In this document: piece after piece, positions 17,908 to 27,667 of the stretch
Layout: each line of letters opens with the position of its first letter
Numbering within the stretch: position 1 is the stretch's first letter
Origin: Pirellulales bacterium
Lineage (GTDB): Bacteria > Planctomycetota > Planctomycetia > Pirellulales > JACPPG01
NCBI GenBank assembly: GCA_035546535.1
Contig: DASZWQ010000012.1
Span: 1-64,000, forward strand
Direction: 5' to 3'
Length of the DNA: 64,000 bases
Notes under the pieces: model-generated
Database searches by the model: none
Told to the model about the DNA's origin: nothing
Seen by the model: only the letters and a program-made list of their open reading frames with translations
Program-made: the position numbers and the translations under genes

Positions 17908-19455
17908 CTAGCTGCGTGCTTTCGATGCTCTTGCTTTCTTGGGACGCTTGTCCTCGCCGTTCATTTCGCCGTTGCTCGCGAATCGGTCATGCCTCGCAAC
18001 TTTTAGACGGGCCAATAAGTCGGAAGCAGGCTCGTCATTCGGATCTTGTGGAACAAGCTTTCCCTCGAATGCCTGCTTGAGAATGCTTTGACGAAGGCGG
18101 GCGGCACGCTTAAGGCCATGCTCGACCGCTTGTTCCGCAGCATCAATTTGTGACAGGGCAGCCGCGACCTGCTGAAGAATCTCCTGCTGCTCTTCCAATG
18201 GAGCAAGTGGGACCGCTACAGTTCGCACATCTTCGAGGTTGAGCGTCTTTCTTGCGACTTCGTGAGCCGCCAGGGTAAGTTTTGCCCGCATTGACGACTC
18301 GCGAAGCGTCATTTCGAGGAAGTGAGGATTAGTTGATGAGGCAGTTGCAATGACGGCAACGGCACGGGCAGTATTTGCACCTGCGAGTTCCGCAGGTGCG
18401 ACTGCTGTTCGCCCAATCGTGCCAACCACCGTCAAAAGCACCTCACCTCCTTGAATTATTGTCCTTTTAAATTGATTTGAGATGGCTTCGTCGATTCGCT
18501 TGAGCTTCTCAATGGCAACCTTCCCATCCGCGACATCGCACACACGGATAAGTGGCACACCTTTGTCGATATCTCGTCCCGGCTGCAATACGCCGTAGGA
18601 GATTGGCCTTTCGGCTGCGTTTTGTTGCTCGGTAGTTGCCCAGCACCATCCCTCCGGAAGCTCCGGAAGGCTAGATGTATCGGGTGGCAGCGGCTCGATG
18701 TACTTCGCCTTCCAATTCTTCGGCGGCTGCTTGCCTGCGGCGGCAAATTTGGCGAGTTGGTCGGCTTCCCATTTGCGACGGCGTTCGACCAGGATGCGTT
18801 CCAGCAGCTTCGTTGCCGGCTCGACATTCGGATGCTTGGCTCGCCACTCAGCAGTCAAGGAGCCATCGACGGCTGCCTTGAGAACGGCGGCTCGATAACG
18901 CTTGAGATTCGCCTTGGCTCGTTCCAAGGCTGCAACGCCAGCATCGAGGTTGGAGAAGAGTTCCTCGATTTTCGCGACAATCCGGCGTTGCTCGTTGGTG
19001 GGCGCAATCAGTAATTCAGATTCTTCAAAGCGTCCCTTCGTAATGTGAGCAAGGCCGGCTCCGCCATGGGCCTGCCGGATATAGGCAGTCAAGTTCTGAT
19101 TGATTGCAAGACGAAGGAATCTCACGTCAAATGCATCGCGATCAAATTCGACTCTAAAGATGTGCTGATTGAGCCACGCATCCTCACCTTTCCAAATATG
19201 GGCACCGAACGAGGTTCCCGGCGTGCCAGACCACGCAAAAAGTAGGTCGCCTGCACGAACGCGAAATTTTTCAGGTCGTGCGTCAGGACAGTAGTTGAAG
19301 GCTGCGTTCGGATTGTTCAGATTTTGAATCCGAATTATAGGCAGCCCCGCCGGTTTCCAATCTGACGGCTTGAAAGGGAAGCCGTTGATAAGAGTCATGA
19401 TTTTCTGAACTCGTGCCCTCGCCCAGCCTCTGGGCAATCCATTGTCCTCGCTCAT
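17908..19455 (-). CDS. hsdS: type I restriction-modification specificity subunit HsdS
   Basis: A 515-residue specificity subunit with two target-recognition domains (about 1-165 and 245-440), each followed by a helical conserved region: IVAKIEELFSNLDAGVAALE after the first, and LEEQQEILQQVAAALSQIDA after the second. Each TRD reads one half of the bipartite target site and the helices set the spacer. Typical pieces such as PIIRIQNLN, DLLFAWSGTPG and GEVLLTVVGTIGRT are visible. The start (ATG at 19455) overlaps the hsdR stop by four bases, giving translational coupling. The A+T-rich stretches near 18440-18480 stand out against the genome background. Specificity cannot be read from sequence. Confidence 0.95.
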   Translation of the reverse strand: MSEDNGLPRGWARARVQKIMTLINGFPFKPSDWKPAGLPIIRIQNLNNPNAAFNYCPDARPEKFRVRAGDLLFAWSGTPGTSFGAHIWKGEDAWLNQHIFRVEFDRDAFDVRFLRLAINQNLTAYIRQAHGGAGLAHITKGRFEESELLIAPTNEQRRIVAKIEELFSNLDAGVAALERAKANLKRYRAAVLKAAVDGSLTAEWRAKHPNVEPATKLLERILVERRRKWEADQLAKFAAAGKQPPKNWKAKYIEPLPPDTSSLPELPEGWCWATTEQQNAAERPISYGVLQPGRDIDKGVPLIRVCDVADGKVAIEKLKRIDEAISNQFKRTIIQGGEVLLTVVGTIGRTAVAPAELAGANTARAVAVIATASSTNPHFLEMTLRESSMRAKLTLAAHEVARKTLNLEDVRTVAVPLAPLEEQQEILQQVAAALSQIDAAEQAVEHGLKRAARLRQSILKQAFEGKLVPQDPNDEPASDLLARLKVARHDRFASNGEMNGEDKRPKKARASKARS

Positions 19456-22238
19456 GCCGCCAGCCTCGCATTCAAGTCATCGAGGAGAGCGGAAAGTCCA
19501 TCGCCAAAAAGTTCATACGCCTTGCCGAGCCCGCCAATCTGGTTGAAAGGCACTTCGTCCAAGTCCTCCTGCTCGATGCTCAAGCTGCTGGCGATGTGGT
19601 CCTTGATGGCATCCAGCCAGCGACGCTGGTTCGCGGTAAACGTCACGCCTGATGCCTCTTTATCGGCGAGCCACTTTCGATACCGCTCATCGACCGTCAC
19701 GAGCATGGGAGCAAGCGGAGACTTTGGATCAATCGCATGGCGGACCAAGGCAACGACATCCACCAAATGCTTTCCGCCCTTTCCCTTCACGTTCTTGGGC
19801 TCGACCAGTTCGTAGGCTTGCCAAAGTCGGCCTAACGTCTCGGGCTGTGCTGGATTGACGTAGAACGGCGGTTGATTCAGCTTCGCGGCCAGCTCCTTGA
19901 CGTGCCGGAACCGCAAGCCCGCACGATAGGGGCGGCTGTACAAAATCTTCAGGGCTTCGATCTCGTCCTTGTTGTCCTCGATGAACTTCTTGAAGCTGGT
20001 CAGGATCGAGCGGGCTTTTTCCAGGGCTTCGGCGTCGAAACCGGCCCGCAACAGTTGGTCGGGCGTTTGCTCGTCGATGACCTGGGTCAGCGAGCTCCTG
20101 GCGGCAAGAACCGCTTCGCGAAGCTTGGGATTGTGGAACGGCTTGAGAGCGGCCTGCATCTGCTGCCGCTCGACCTCGGCGAGCTGCTGTTCGGTTGGCT
20201 CCTGGTCCTGACCGAGGCCGAACTTGTCGATCGCCAATTTGGTATTCGCGTCGGGGTCGATGCTTCGAAAGAGCGCCGCGGCCAAGGCCGAAAGAGGCTT
20301 TCCCTCGGCCGCCTGGGCAATCGCCTGCTGCTGGCCTTCGCCGATCTCTTCATTCAAGCGAATCAGCTTGGCAACGAGCGACGAAACCACGTCGTCGTTG
20401 GCCATCCCTGCCGCAACGGCCTTCAAAACTTTGTCCAGTGGCACCGAGGGCTGGCGGTCGAGCGGCCTGGTGGCCGACTTTTCCTCTTCGCAAACCCCCA
20501 CCGCATCGACGATGACGAAATGGGTTTTGTGCTTCGCGTCGGGCGTGACGCTTTGCAGGTCGTCGGAGTCGATGACGCGACAGCCGCGCCCCTTCATCTG
20601 CTCGAAGTAGGAGAGCGACCGGATGTTCCGCATGAAGAGCAGGCATTCGAGCGGCTTAACGTCCGTGCCCGTCGCAATCATGTCCACGGTCACGGCGATG
20701 CGTGGGTTGTAGGAGTTGCGGAAATCGGAGAGCAATTCATCCGGTTTCTTGCCGGTGCTTTTCGACGTGATTTTCTGGCAGAAGTCGTTCCCCTTGCCGA
20801 ACTCCTGCCGAATGATCCGCACGATATCTTCGGCGTGCAAATCGGTCTTGGCGAACACGAGCGTCTTGGGAACTTCGGTGCGGCCTGGGAAGATTGCGGG
20901 GAGCTTTTCCTTGAACGTGCGGATCACGAGGCGGATCTGGTTCTCGGCCACGACGTCACGGTCGAGCTGATTGGCCGTGTACGTCAGGTCGTCGTCGAGG
21001 GCCTTGAATTTCTTCTCTTTGGTGCGGCGATCGCGGTGCGGCACGTAGACGTGCGGCTCAGCCGCCAGCGTCGCTCCCTCCTTGGTGATCTGCGTCTCGA
21101 TCCGGTAAACGTCGTAGCCGACATTGACGCCGTCGACCACGGCCTGCTCGTGGGTGTAGTCCTGCACGAGATTGCCGTTGAAAAAGCCGATGGTCTGCTT
21201 GCTGGGGGTCGCCGTCAGGCCGATGAGGAAGGCGTCGAAATACTCCAGCACTTGCCGCCACACGTTGTAGATGCTGCGATGGCATTCATCAACGACGATA
21301 AAGTCGAACGTTTCGATCGGAATCTTGTCGTTGTAGACGACCGGAAGCGGTTCCTTGAGAAGCGACGATTCGGCCTCGAAGAGCGACCCCTCTTCGTTCT
21401 CTTCGAGAAACTCCGGCTCGCCCTTGAGCATCGAGTAGAGCCGCTGGATGGTCGTGATGCAGACCTTGGCGGCTGGGTCGATGGCGTTCTTCTTGAGATG
21501 CTGCACGCCGTATTCTTCGGTGAACTTGTAGTTGCTCACCGGGCTGACGAATTGCTGGAATTCGTTCTGAGTTTGCTGGCCCAGATTGTTCCGGTCCACC
21601 AGGAAGAGGATTCGCCTGGCCTTGGCGAACTTGATGAGGCGGTAGCAGAAATTGACGGCGGTATAGGTCTTGCCGCTGCCGGTGGCCATCTGAATGAGCG
21701 ACCGCGGGCGATTGTGGGCCAAAGACTGTTCCAGATTCTGAATACTCTCGAATTGCACCCGCCACAGCCGCCCTGCATCGACCGGCGGCATCTGTCGCAG
21801 CAGCGTGCGGACCTGTTTGTCGAGATTCGCCAGTCGAATCAACTCGCTCGGCTGATGAAAGGTGAAGACTTCGCGACTGCGAGCGTCTGGCTCCAAAGAG
21901 TTCGTGAACTGCGTTACGGTGCCGGTGGACTCGTAGGCAAAGGGCAAGGGGAGATGGTAGTGCGGCAGGCCGTTCGGAAGGCCATCGGTATATTTCTTGG
22001 ACTGAAGCTCGACGCCTGTGAGCGGGTGCCCTTCTGGCTTGGCCTCGACGACGCCGATGGCTTTGCCGTCCGCGTACAGCATGTAGTCGGCGAAGCCGGT
22101 CTTGAGGCGGAACTCCCGCACGGCGACACCCAGGCCGGCCGAGATATTCATCTCGTCGTAGTCCTGGACCTGCCAGCCGCAGGCGTCAAGCTGCTGGTCA
22201 ATCAGCTTGCGTGCTTCTTGTTCGGGAGTCAGGCCCAC
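19452..22238 (-). CDS. hsdR: type I restriction-modification endonuclease subunit HsdR
   Basis: A 928-residue motor and nuclease. The N-terminal endonuclease domain has GFADYMLYADGKAIGVVEAK, matching the PD-(D/E)xK pattern (Asp, Glu-Ala-Lys). The superfamily 2 helicase core has Walker A MATGSGKTYTAVNF, motif II VVDECHRSIY, and motif VI-like QMKGRGCRVID. The C-terminal part (about 600-925) matches the EcoEI R C-terminal region, which suggests the type IB (EcoA/EcoE-like) lineage. It is the first gene of the operon, and its last four bases overlap hsdS. All three subunits appear intact, so the system should be active. Confidence 0.95.
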   Translation of the reverse strand: MGLTPEQEARKLIDQQLDACGWQVQDYDEMNISAGLGVAVREFRLKTGFADYMLYADGKAIGVVEAKPEGHPLTGVELQSKKYTDGLPNGLPHYHLPLPFAYESTGTVTQFTNSLEPDARSREVFTFHQPSELIRLANLDKQVRTLLRQMPPVDAGRLWRVQFESIQNLEQSLAHNRPRSLIQMATGSGKTYTAVNFCYRLIKFAKARRILFLVDRNNLGQQTQNEFQQFVSPVSNYKFTEEYGVQHLKKNAIDPAAKVCITTIQRLYSMLKGEPEFLEENEEGSLFEAESSLLKEPLPVVYNDKIPIETFDFIVVDECHRSIYNVWRQVLEYFDAFLIGLTATPSKQTIGFFNGNLVQDYTHEQAVVDGVNVGYDVYRIETQITKEGATLAAEPHVYVPHRDRRTKEKKFKALDDDLTYTANQLDRDVVAENQIRLVIRTFKEKLPAIFPGRTEVPKTLVFAKTDLHAEDIVRIIRQEFGKGNDFCQKITSKSTGKKPDELLSDFRNSYNPRIAVTVDMIATGTDVKPLECLLFMRNIRSLSYFEQMKGRGCRVIDSDDLQSVTPDAKHKTHFVIVDAVGVCEEEKSATRPLDRQPSVPLDKVLKAVAAGMANDDVVSSLVAKLIRLNEEIGEGQQQAIAQAAEGKPLSALAAALFRSIDPDANTKLAIDKFGLGQDQEPTEQQLAEVERQQMQAALKPFHNPKLREAVLAARSSLTQVIDEQTPDQLLRAGFDAEALEKARSILTSFKKFIEDNKDEIEALKILYSRPYRAGLRFRHVKELAAKLNQPPFYVNPAQPETLGRLWQAYELVEPKNVKGKGGKHLVDVVALVRHAIDPKSPLAPMLVTVDERYRKWLADKEASGVTFTANQRRWLDAIKDHIASSLSIEQEDLDEVPFNQIGGLGKAYELFGDGLSALLDDLNARLAA

Positions 22239-22296
22239 TGGCGAAATCCTGGCTAGCGTCGGACGCGGGAAATACGTCGTCGCTTAAGAATTGGCT

Positions 22297-22325
22297 AGTG
22301 TACCAACCCCAAAATCGAGCGGCAA
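22297..22325 (-). promoter_or_regulatory. possible promoter of the hsdR-hsdS-hsdM operon
   Basis: On the minus strand TTGCCG (-35) and TACACT (-10) are 17 bases apart, about 60 bases upstream of the hsdR start. Each box matches the sigma-70 consensus at about four of six positions. No experimental support. Confidence 0.4.
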
Positions 22326-22434
22326 ACCGCTACGCTGGGAAGGTTTACCGCTTGCCAAAGCGGCGTGATCAACCGCGCCGGACTGGCGGCGCGCGGTTCG
22401 ACATGCAATCGCGCCGATTACCCGCCGCGGGCCT

Positions 22435-23079
22435 TTACCAGCGTTCGGTCGGGCGGCGGAGGATTTCGCTGACGATAATGGCGTCGCGAATGCTGTGCGG
22501 ATCGCGCAGCATCTCCACGACTTCGTCGGTCGGCGCGGGGGGCGGCTCGCTTGCCGCGCTGGCCGTGGCCTGCTTGTCCGCAGCCAGCGTGCCTACCTGG
22601 TGGCTGAAGACTTGCGACAGGTGCGATTGCATCGCCGCCTCGGCCTGCACGACTTCCTTGGCTTCCACCTTCCGCTCGGCCAAGGCACGCTGCCCGAGCG
22701 GGTCGGAAAACGTGGGGCTGAGCGTACGCGGCCGGGCGGGCCGCGCAGCTTCCGCCGCGGCGGCTTCTTGCGGCGGAGCTACCGCCGGTCGTCGCTGCAC
22801 GGGCGGCGGCTGCGGGGGCGGGGGAGTGCGTGTGTGCCCGGCCGTGCCGCGCTGCTGCGCGGCGCGGCGGAGGAACTCGCTGACTTCGTCGTCGACGCGC
22901 TGCTTGTCGGCCGGCGGCGGTGGGGGATTCGCGCGGGCCTGCTGCCGCGCCTTGGCTTGTTTGGCCGCCGGCGATTCGCCTCCCAGCAGCCGGTTCATGG
23001 CCCAGATCAAGAACGCCACCAGCGGCACGATCAGCCTCAACCACTCGGCGTCGGCCAGCAGTATTGCAACGGCCATCAT
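22435..23079 (-). CDS. membrane-anchored protein of unknown function downstream of floA
   Basis: A 214-residue protein with one N-terminal membrane segment ([19 protein letters not shown]), then a long Pro/Ala/Gln-rich low-complexity region (about 40-150) and a short conserved-looking C-terminal end ([17 protein letters not shown]). The ATG at 23079 overlaps the floA stop as ATGA, so the gene is translationally coupled to floA. The open frame extends further upstream to 23694 but that part only reads floA in another frame. No known family is recognised. Its location suggests an accessory factor for the FloA/NfeD membrane-microdomain proteins. Confidence 0.75.
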   Translation of the reverse strand: MMAVAILLADAEWLRLIVPLVAFLIWAMNRLLGGESPAAKQAKARQQARANPPPPPADKQRVDDEVSEFLRRAAQQRGTAGHTRTPPPPQPPPVQRRPAVAPPQEAAAAEAARPARPRTLSPTFSDPLGQRALAERKVEAKEVVQAEAAMQSHLSQVFSHQVGTLAADKQATASAASEPPPAPTDEVVEMLRDPHSIRDAIIVSEILRRPTERW

Positions 23080-24134
23080 GTCTGTGCCTTTTGCCCGTTG
23101 CGCGTCGGAGCGCCGCCGCCGGCGATGGCGGTGCGCATTTCGGTATCGGCCTGCACGTTGCGCAGCTTGTAGTAATCGAGAATGCCCAGCTTGTGGTCGC
23201 GAATGGCATCGGCAATGGCCTTGGGCACTTCGGCATCGGCCTCGACCAGTTTGGCCCGGCTTTCCTCGATCTGGGCGATCATCTCTTGTTCCTGGGCCAC
23301 GGCCATGGCGCGGCGCCCTTCGGCGTTGGCGCGGGCGACGCGCATGTCGGCTTCGGCCTGATCGGCCTGCAGCCGGGCGCCGATATTGTCGCCGACGTCG
23401 ATATCGGCGATATCGATCGACACGATTTCGAAGGCGGTTTGCGAATCCAGTCGGCGGGCCAGCACGGCCTTCGAAATGCGATCCGGATTGGCCAGCACTT
23501 CCAAGTGCGTCTCGGCCGAGCCGATCGCGCTGACGATACCTTCGCCGACGCGGGCGATGATCGTCTCTTCGGTCGCGCCGCCGATCACCTGCTGCAGATT
23601 GGCGCGCACCGTGACGCGCGCTTTCACCTTCAACTGAATGCCGTTCTTGGCCACCGCGTCGAGCGTTTGCCGGGCGGCGCCGCGCGGCGGGCAATCGATC
23701 ACCTTGGGATAGACGCTCGTCTGCACCGCTTCCAGCACATTGCGGCCGGCCAGGTCGATGGCCGTGGCCAGCCGGAAGTCGAGGTCGATGGTCTTGGCTT
23801 TATTGGCGGCGATGATCGCGCGAATCACCAGCGGCACATTGCCGCCGGCCAGGTAGTGCGCTTCGAGCGCCTTGCTCGTGATGCCCGTCGATTCCCCCAG
23901 GCCGGCTTGCACGGCCATGATTTTGCTGCGCACGATGACCGTCGGGTTCACTTTGCGGAAGGTCATGCCCAGCAGATCGAAAATGCCGATGCTGGCGCCG
24001 GTCGTGACGCTTTGAATGTAGAGGCGGAAGTAGCGGGCGAAGATCGCAAAGAACACCAGGCCGCCGATGAGCACGGCGAACAGGATGACGATGCCAATGA
24101 CGTTGCTGATCTCGGCCTGGCCGACAAGAGCCAT
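23076..24134 (-). CDS. floA: flotillin-like protein FloA
   Basis: A 352-residue member of the FloA (UPF0365) family, bacterial flotillins that form membrane microdomain assemblies and affect membrane fluidity and signalling. An N-terminal membrane segment ([20 protein letters not shown]) is followed by [20 protein letters not shown], the highly conserved family start, then [13 protein letters not shown] and [20 protein letters not shown]. The C-terminal region is coiled and rich in Ala and Glu. The ATG at 24134 gives a normal length (about 330-350); the longer frame to 24308 has no family match. The upstream NfeD genes make this a classic NfeD-FloA operon. Confidence 0.95.
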   Translation of the reverse strand: MALVGQAEISNVIGIVILFAVLIGGLVFFAIFARYFRLYIQSVTTGASIGIFDLLGMTFRKVNPTVIVRSKIMAVQAGLGESTGITSKALEAHYLAGGNVPLVIRAIIAANKAKTIDLDFRLATAIDLAGRNVLEAVQTSVYPKVIDCPPRGAARQTLDAVAKNGIQLKVKARVTVRANLQQVIGGATEETIIARVGEGIVSAIGSAETHLEVLANPDRISKAVLARRLDSQTAFEIVSIDIADIDVGDNIGARLQADQAEADMRVARANAEGRRAMAVAQEQEMIAQIEESRAKLVEADAEVPKAIADAIRDHKLGILDYYKLRNVQADTEMRTAIAGGGAPTRNGQKAQT

Positions 24135-24345
24135 GACGAACCCCAGTTTTTGTGAACAGGAAGCGTGCCCCAAAGCCGGCGCGCCGGACGGCGCAACGGC
24201 ACGGTTAATTGTAGCGGCGCATTTGGGTGCGGGAGGGGGCCGGTGGCCTGCGCGGCACGGGCACCCGGAAAACAAGCCCCGCGCCGGACTTGGCTCATCG
24301 GCCCGCAATCACGAAAATCGACCGAAATAGCGATGCCGCCCGCTG

Positions 24346-24921
24346 TTACGCGAGCGGGTCTTCGAACGGGTCCAGCCCGATCGATTCGATCGATTGGTCC
24401 AACTCGGCCGGATGATCGTCGGCCTGCGGGCGCTCGTCGGTGGGGCGGACAACCACGCGGGTGCCGCGCACTTCGATCACTTTCACCCAACTGCCGGCTT
24501 CGATCGCCATGCCTTCGCTCAACGCATCGACGATCGCGCCCTCGATGTCGATCGCGCCGCTGGGAAGCATCAGCGTGCGGGCTTTGCCGATCTTGCCCAC
24601 CAGCGACTTGAGATTGCGCCGCTTGTCGCTGTCGGGCAGGACTTCGTCCCCCCTGGGGAGCGGCAGCAAGATACGACGACCCAGCGGCGTTCTCGGCCAC
24701 CATTGCAGGGCAAGGATCAAGCCGGCCGGCACCGCGAACACGGCCACGCCGAGCATGCCGACGCCGGACCACGGCCCATGTCGAAAGGCCAGGTACACCG
24801 CGGCCAGCATCGACAAGAACGACAGAAAGCCCAGCAGACCGCCCGAGGGCACGAACACCTCGAGCATGGCCAGCATCAAGCCGATGGCCAACAGAATGGC
24901 TGCCCAAGCCAGGTAATCCAT
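24346..24921 (-). CDS. NfeD-family membrane protein, short form
   Basis: A 191-residue short NfeD protein. Two to three membrane segments occupy residues about 3-85 (AWAAILLAIGLMLAMLEVFV, LLGFLSFLSMLAAVYLAF), and the C-terminal soluble part (from about 115) has the NfeD OB-fold pattern SLVGKIGKARTLMLPSGAID through VKVIEVRGTRVVVRP. NfeD proteins are partners of flotillins/stomatins. The ATG at 24921 begins the first membrane helix. It lies between the long NfeD protease gene and floA, all on one strand. Confidence 0.88.
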   Translation of the reverse strand: MDYLAWAAILLAIGLMLAMLEVFVPSGGLLGFLSFLSMLAAVYLAFRHGPWSGVGMLGVAVFAVPAGLILALQWWPRTPLGRRILLPLPRGDEVLPDSDKRRNLKSLVGKIGKARTLMLPSGAIDIEGAIVDALSEGMAIEAGSWVKVIEVRGTRVVVRPTDERPQADDHPAELDQSIESIGLDPFEDPLA

Positions 24922-25102
24922 GTTCTTACTCAAACCGGCGGCCCGTGGGCCCGTGGGCCCATTGGCATTGCGTCGTTCAAAGCGTGCTAACGGCTCAGTA
25001 CCAGCATAGGAAAAAATTACAGGCACCGGAACAATCCGCCTGGCAGCCGAAGTGGCACGTTGGCAGATTGCTCCGATTCCGGCACGGGAGCAACGGCCGG
25101 AT

Positions 25103-27391
25103 TTACCCCACCTGGCGAACCAGTACGCGATTGCCCCGCACCTCGACGACCCGCACCGAGCGATTCCGCTCGATGACCTCGCCGTCGGCGATCACGTCGA
25201 CCAACTCGTCGCCAATTTGGGCCTTGCCGCTGGGTAACAAGGGGGTCGTTGTCTTGCCCTCCCGACCCAGCAGATGCTCGAACCGCGCGACCGCCTCGCG
25301 CCGATTGATGACCGACAGCTCCTCAGGCGTGGGGGGCGCCAGCATCATGCGATTGAACATCGGAGCGTGCGGCAAGTAGCGGTTAATGAGCACGGCCAAG
25401 GCCACGACGCCCGCGCCGGCCGTCGTCAATAAAATCAAGCTGTTGCGCAATTGGCTCACCTGGTACGCGTTGCGCGGCAGCACGAACGTCTGACTGGCCA
25501 AGACCAGCGAGACGATCACCAGCAATCCTCCGGCGAGCCCAAAAATTCCCACGCCCGGCAACACGAAGATTTCCAGCATCAGGCACACGACGCCCGCCAG
25601 AAACAACAGCACCTCGAGCCAGTTGGCCGAACCGCCCAGATAAGCGATCCAGAAATACAACATGAAGCACAACGCGGAGATTAATCCTCCCAGGCCGATC
25701 CCGGGAGCCTGCAACTCGGCATACAAAGCCGCCGCGCCGATCACCAGCAAGAGCCAGCTCACGCCCGGCGAATTCAATGCGTCGATCAGAACATGAGCCC
25801 AACTGGCCTCGACCAGCGCCGGATCGCCTTCCAGCCCGTAATGGCCTTTGAAATCTTCAAAATCCCGCGCCAGAAAGCGCGCTGCGCCGTACTGCGCGGC
25901 ATCTTCACCAGTCAATTCGAGCGCCTGGCCATGCCGGCCGATCTGGACCCCCTGTTGCCATCCGTCGGCGTCCGCCAGCGCGGCCACGTCCTCGGGCGTG
26001 AAGTAATCCACCAGCCCGTCGCGCAATCGCGTATACCGGTACACGGTCACGGCCGGATCGACCATGGCAGCGGCCACGGCCGGCGAGCGCCCTTTGCGCT
26101 TGGCGATTTCTCTGAGCGAACCGGCGATGAGCTTCGCTTCGTCATCGCTGACGTACATGGCCATCTGCCCGCCGAGCACCGCCGTGGGATTCATCACGAT
26201 CTGATCGGCGGCCAGGGCAATGAAGGCGGAATCGCCGCGCGCCGCGCGCGGGATGTACGCCACGGTGCGCCGCTCGGCCGGGTTGAGGTTCGAGAGAAAA
26301 TTGGCCAAATTCACGCTGTCGGTCGCCGAGCCGCCATCGGAATCGATCCACAGGCAGAAGAAATTCGTGTCGCGATCCTTGATCTCGTTCTGGATCAGCG
26401 CCTGAACTTGCTCGGCGAGCTTCGAAGTGATCGGTCCTTTGACGTCGATGCGCACCGGCCGCCAGGCGCCGTCGAGCGATGGATCGGCCTCGACCGCTTC
26501 GCGAGGCAGGCCGAGTGCCTTGGCCACTTCGGCACGGTCGCTGGCCAGACTTTTCACAAACCCCAATTCCCAAGCTCGATTGCCCGTGAAGATTCCCGGC
26601 TGACCGGCGGGCTTGATGACCTTCGGTTTCTCGAACGACTTTTGCTTACGCAGTTCGTCCAGCCGCGAGGTCAGAGCGTATTCGCGGCTGACGTCCGTCT
26701 CGACCATCACCAACTCGACCGCCGGATCCAAAAGCGCAAGCGCCACGTCGCTCGGTATGTTCATGCGCCGATTGGCGATCCCGACATAGGCGTTGCGCAC
26801 CGACGGCTCGATTACCTTTTCATATTCGCCGGCCTTGCCGATCTCGGCGTCCGGGCTCATCACGATCTCGTCGCACGCCATGGCCAAGAGCACCGCGTGA
26901 CCGGTGATCGTCTTGGGAATCCAGGCCACGGTCGTGGCGCCGTTGAGAGAGGGACCGGACAAAAAGTTCGCCAGATCATACGCCTGGCCGAAGTTCGCCC
27001 GGCCGGGCTCGATCTCGAAAATGAAAACGGGCCACTGGCCGGCACGCTTCGTCTCGGTCAGCACCGACTCAACGACGCGGCGAATCTGATTGTCCACCTT
27101 GTCGGTGATGGGCATCTGGATGCGCACCATCCGGCCGACGCGTCGCTCGGGGGCTGCCGCAGCCGCGGCGGGAGGATTATCGAGCGGTTTCGCACCTTCT
27201 TCATCGGCGCGTGCAGGGCCACTGGCGAGCAAGCCGACCAAAATTGCCGCGTTTGCCCAAATCGCCAGAGCGGTCAGCGCGGCCGGACTCTGTGAGCCGT
27301 CTGCCAGAACAGCTAAGACCCCAAGCCCCGTTCCCTGATGCCCAGGGCAACGACGTCTCGGCGAACTCCGTTCGAAGGACCACGATCCCAT
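25103..27391 (-). CDS. NfeD-family membrane serine protease, long form with two ClpP-like domains
   Basis: About 762 residues: a signal or anchor region ending ...AILVGLLASGPARA, a first ClpP/S49-like domain (about 80-270), a second (about 290-480), four or more membrane segments (about 510-650) and a C-terminal NfeD OB-fold (about 690-760) ending IERNRSVRVVEVRGNRVLVR. The second domain has DSAFIALAADQIVMNP, aligning with the catalytic Ser region of archaeal PH1510 (SAGTYIAL), and a nearby Lys in REIAKRKGR. In the first domain the equivalent reads GHAVLLAMACDEIVMSP with His in place of Ser, so it is probably inactive. The protease likely cleaves stomatin/flotillin-type partners such as FloA. 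The start is uncertain; ATG at 27391 is used, and the frame is open to 27475. Confidence 0.85.
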   Translation of the reverse strand: MGSWSFERSSPRRRCPGHQGTGLGVLAVLADGSQSPAALTALAIWANAAILVGLLASGPARADEEGAKPLDNPPAAAAAAPERRVGRMVRIQMPITDKVDNQIRRVVESVLTETKRAGQWPVFIFEIEPGRANFGQAYDLANFLSGPSLNGATTVAWIPKTITGHAVLLAMACDEIVMSPDAEIGKAGEYEKVIEPSVRNAYVGIANRRMNIPSDVALALLDPAVELVMVETDVSREYALTSRLDELRKQKSFEKPKVIKPAGQPGIFTGNRAWELGFVKSLASDRAEVAKALGLPREAVEADPSLDGAWRPVRIDVKGPITSKLAEQVQALIQNEIKDRDTNFFCLWIDSDGGSATDSVNLANFLSNLNPAERRTVAYIPRAARGDSAFIALAADQIVMNPTAVLGGQMAMYVSDDEAKLIAGSLREIAKRKGRSPAVAAAMVDPAVTVYRYTRLRDGLVDYFTPEDVAALADADGWQQGVQIGRHGQALELTGEDAAQYGAARFLARDFEDFKGHYGLEGDPALVEASWAHVLIDALNSPGVSWLLLVIGAAALYAELQAPGIGLGGLISALCFMLYFWIAYLGGSANWLEVLLFLAGVVCLMLEIFVLPGVGIFGLAGGLLVIVSLVLASQTFVLPRNAYQVSQLRNSLILLTTAGAGVVALAVLINRYLPHAPMFNRMMLAPPTPEELSVINRREAVARFEHLLGREGKTTTPLLPSGKAQIGDELVDVIADGEVIERNRSVRVVEVRGNRVLVRQVG

Positions 27392-27667
27392 GGCTTGCCG
27401 CGCACAAAGTGTTACGCCAAAGCAGCGTAAGTAGTTACGCACTTTGGCCTTTGGCAACGGTAGATTATAGGGCACCGGTGGGTCGAGTCAATTCGCCGGA
27501 CCGGGCCCTGCACCGCGCCGCGGTGCCGCGCGCGAGTAAAGATTTATGGCGCAAGGCTCTTCGGGAGCGCCGTGTTACCGACGAAGCGCCGTCGAGCGAC
27601 CGCGGGTCACCTTTGTAAGCGACGAAAGCCAAAGTCACCACAACGCGCGATTCGTGATCGTCGCGAC

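Noticed and set aside
19872-22256. A 794-residue open frame on the plus strand
   Set aside because: It is antisense to hsdR, which has all motifs of its family.
23080-23694. N-terminal extension of the gene downstream of floA
   Set aside because: This part only reads floA in another frame; the start at 23079 overlaps the floA stop as ATGA.
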